From NCBI GenBank assembly GCA_009784935.1, contig WQXI01000008.1, forward strand, positions 1 through 64,000: DNA of 64,000 nt, given 5' to 3'. The notes under the pieces were generated by a model. That model saw only the letters and a list, made by a program, of their open reading frames with translations. It searched no databases and had not been told where the DNA came from. Of this stretch, positions 63,111 through 64,000 are shown piece after piece. The first letter of the stretch is position 1; each line of letters starts with the position of its first letter. The position numbers and the translations under genes are program-made. This DNA comes from Treponema sp. (lineage in GTDB: Bacteria; Spirochaetota; Spirochaetia; Treponematales; Breznakiellaceae).

Positions 63111-63476
63111 ATGGATTATTCAATTAACCAGCGAATTAAAAAATTAAGAGAAAAACTTGAACTTAACCAAAGAGAATTCTCTAAACTTCTTTCCTTATCA
63201 GGAGGTTATATAGCCGGAATAGAAGTCAATTTGCGAAATGTAAATGACAGGTTGGTAAAATTGATTATATCCCAATTTGGCGTAAACGAAGATTGGCTCA
63301 GATTTGGAAAAGGAGAAATATTTACAAAGAAAAAAACTGACGAAAAGGCAGTCAGGATTTTATCATTGTACAATGATTTACCGCCGCATTTTCAGGATGT
63401 TGTTTTAGGAACTATCGAATTATTACGAAAAGCAAACGACAAAGAAAAGAATAAACAAAAAAATCCCGCCAAATGA
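63111..63476 (+). CDS. XRE-family transcriptional regulator
   Basis: 121 residues from the ATG at 63111, where TATAAT (63092-63097) stands just before. N-terminal HTH (RIKKLREKLELNQREFSKLL) and a tail LPPHFQDVVLGTIELLRK. It is divergent from the small-gene run and the likely regulator of it. A longer frame from 63072 would include the promoter-like region and is less likely. Confidence 0.8.
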   Translation: MDYSINQRIKKLREKLELNQREFSKLLSLSGGYIAGIEVNLRNVNDRLVKLIISQFGVNEDWLRFGKGEIFTKKKTDEKAVRILSLYNDLPPHFQDVVLGTIELLRKANDKEKNKQKNPAK

Positions 63477-63508
63477 CAAACCTTTTTAAAATTGATTATT
63501 CGGCAATA

Positions 63509-63600
63509 TCTCACACAAAGGCACGGAGGCACAAAGCTCAGAGTTCCGTTGAACCCTGAGCGCTGAGCTTGTCGAAGCGTCGAAATACTAAAGAGTAAAT
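63509..63600. repeat. Composite repeat: left half of the CACGGAG element plus a second palindrome
   Basis: TCTCACACAAAGGCACGGAGGC leads into GTTGAACCCTGAGCGCTGAGCTTGTCG, which contains a GAGCGCTGAGC-like palindrome familiar from intergenic repeats. It occupies the gap between convergent genes. Confidence 0.65.
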
Positions 63601-63619
63601 CTAACTCTAATCGTACATG

Positions 63620-63762
63620 CAGGCAAGGTAAGGGCTGGTCAGAAAAACATTTCTGGCGTTCTCCGCTGTAGAGACCGAAAGGGCTTTACGAAGTAAAGAC
63701 CAGAGAGGCTCGGAAGCGGACTCTTTGCCAGAGTTTTTCTGGACAGCAGCTTACCTTGCCTG
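63620..63762. repeat. Foldback element 2 (13-bp perfect ends)
   Basis: CAGGCAAGGTAAG (63620-63632) and CTTACCTTGCCTG (63750-63762). Inner arms GTCAGAAAAACATTTCTGGC and GCCAGAGTTTTTCTGGAC pair over about 17 bases, and CTTTACGAAGTAAAG forms a small hairpin. It lies between convergent genes. Confidence 0.85.
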
Positions 63763-63779
63763 TAAATATTGAATAAAAT

Positions 63780-64000
63780 TTATCTGACAAGAAATGAATC
63801 AAACCCCGCGGCGCGCAGAGCGTTAACTGTTTGAGTTTGGTTTGCTCCCACAGGAACAGTTACTGCCCACATTTCACTATTATTCACCAAACGTCTTTCT
63901 ATCGAAGCAGTAAAACCGGCGTTTCTAAGATTTGTAACCTGCGTCTGCGCGTTTGCCTGTTGGCTGTATATTCCGGTTTGCAGTCTTGGAGCCGAAGCCG
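63780..64000 (-). CDS. SPOR-domain protein, C-terminal part (partial at window edge)
   Basis: The minus-strand frame enters at 64000 and ends with TAA at 63780-63782. It reads RLQTGIYSQQANAQTQVTNLR..AGFTASIERRL..VPVGANQTQTVNALRAAGFDSF, a SPOR peptidoglycan-binding domain like that at the end of the protein at 32345. The rest lies outside the window. Confidence 0.85.
   Translation of the reverse strand, partial: ASAPRLQTGIYSQQANAQTQVTNLRNAGFTASIERRLVNNSEMWAVTVPVGANQTQTVNALRAAGFDSFLVR

Noticed and set aside
63638-63744. Structured RNA such as a riboswitch or tmRNA part
   Set aside because: It lies between convergent gene ends, its pairing is a simple foldback and no known RNA consensus is visible.

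Overview
The window reads as chromosome of a spirochaete, most likely a Treponema-like member of the Spirochaetales. This is inferred from gene content and style, not from a marker gene: moderate-to-low GC, many secreted SH3/SPOR/PEGA/TPR proteins, an LptD-like outer-membrane protein, CheW and an FtsX-type lipoprotein exporter. Most of it is housekeeping DNA in tight operons, where starts repeatedly overlap the preceding stop by 1-11 bases.

Layout. 1-1400: end of an upstream gene with a 19-C tract, a row of small hairpins and a MORN-repeat membrane protein. 1454-9260 (minus): RF2 with its programmed frameshift, a PEGA-domain protein, FtsY, an unknown protein and a LolCDE-type exporter. 9446-22298 (plus): SH3 protein, UvrA, LptD-like protein, then PhoH, HD phosphodiesterase, YbeY, CorC-like protein and a TPR protein. 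22325-33775 (minus): a heterodimeric ABC exporter, RecN, NAD kinase, a DegT-like protein without the usual lysine, CheW, and a SPOR protein with a long Arg-Glu-Ala helix. 33800-36750: AT-rich accessory stretch ending at tRNA-Ala, with extra copies of the tRNA 3' end. 36884-45703 (minus): SPFH/NfeD pair, hemolysin-III protein, acyl-CoA synthetase with an XRE-cupin regulator, PHP, GNAT, GH3 and thioredoxin reductase. 45755-49665: transglutaminase-like TPR protein and an aconitase-family protein. 49770-54922: accessory island with a decayed AAA ATPase, Cys-rich lipoproteins with an XRE regulator, and three toxin-antitoxin modules (PIN/RelB-like, AbiEii with partner, HipBA with three operators). 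54989-61905: LRR protein, 7TM adenylate cyclase, LepA and an aminotransferase. 61906-64000: foldback elements, a second Cys-rich lipoprotein/XRE locus and the end of a SPOR protein.

The most striking signal is a dispersed, roughly 80-130 bp palindromic element (ends like CCACGGAG...CTCCGTGG). It occurs between genes and also in frame inside at least four genes: twice in one ABC transporter, and once each at the N-termini of the LptD-like, GH3 and TPR proteins. In three of them it is read in the same frame. The ABC transporter and the LptD-like protein share the unrelated-context peptide [10 protein letters not shown]. This behaves like the Rickettsia palindromic elements, but with a different sequence and often supplying signal-peptide residues. 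Smaller hairpins sit nested inside some copies.

A second notable signal is a pair of loci, about 12 kb apart, in which an XRE regulator is divergent from small Cys-rich lipoprotein genes. Both intergenic regions carry a dyad followed by the near-identical 16-mer AATGTCAA(C/T)AGATAAT, so they look like two copies of one regulated system of unknown function.
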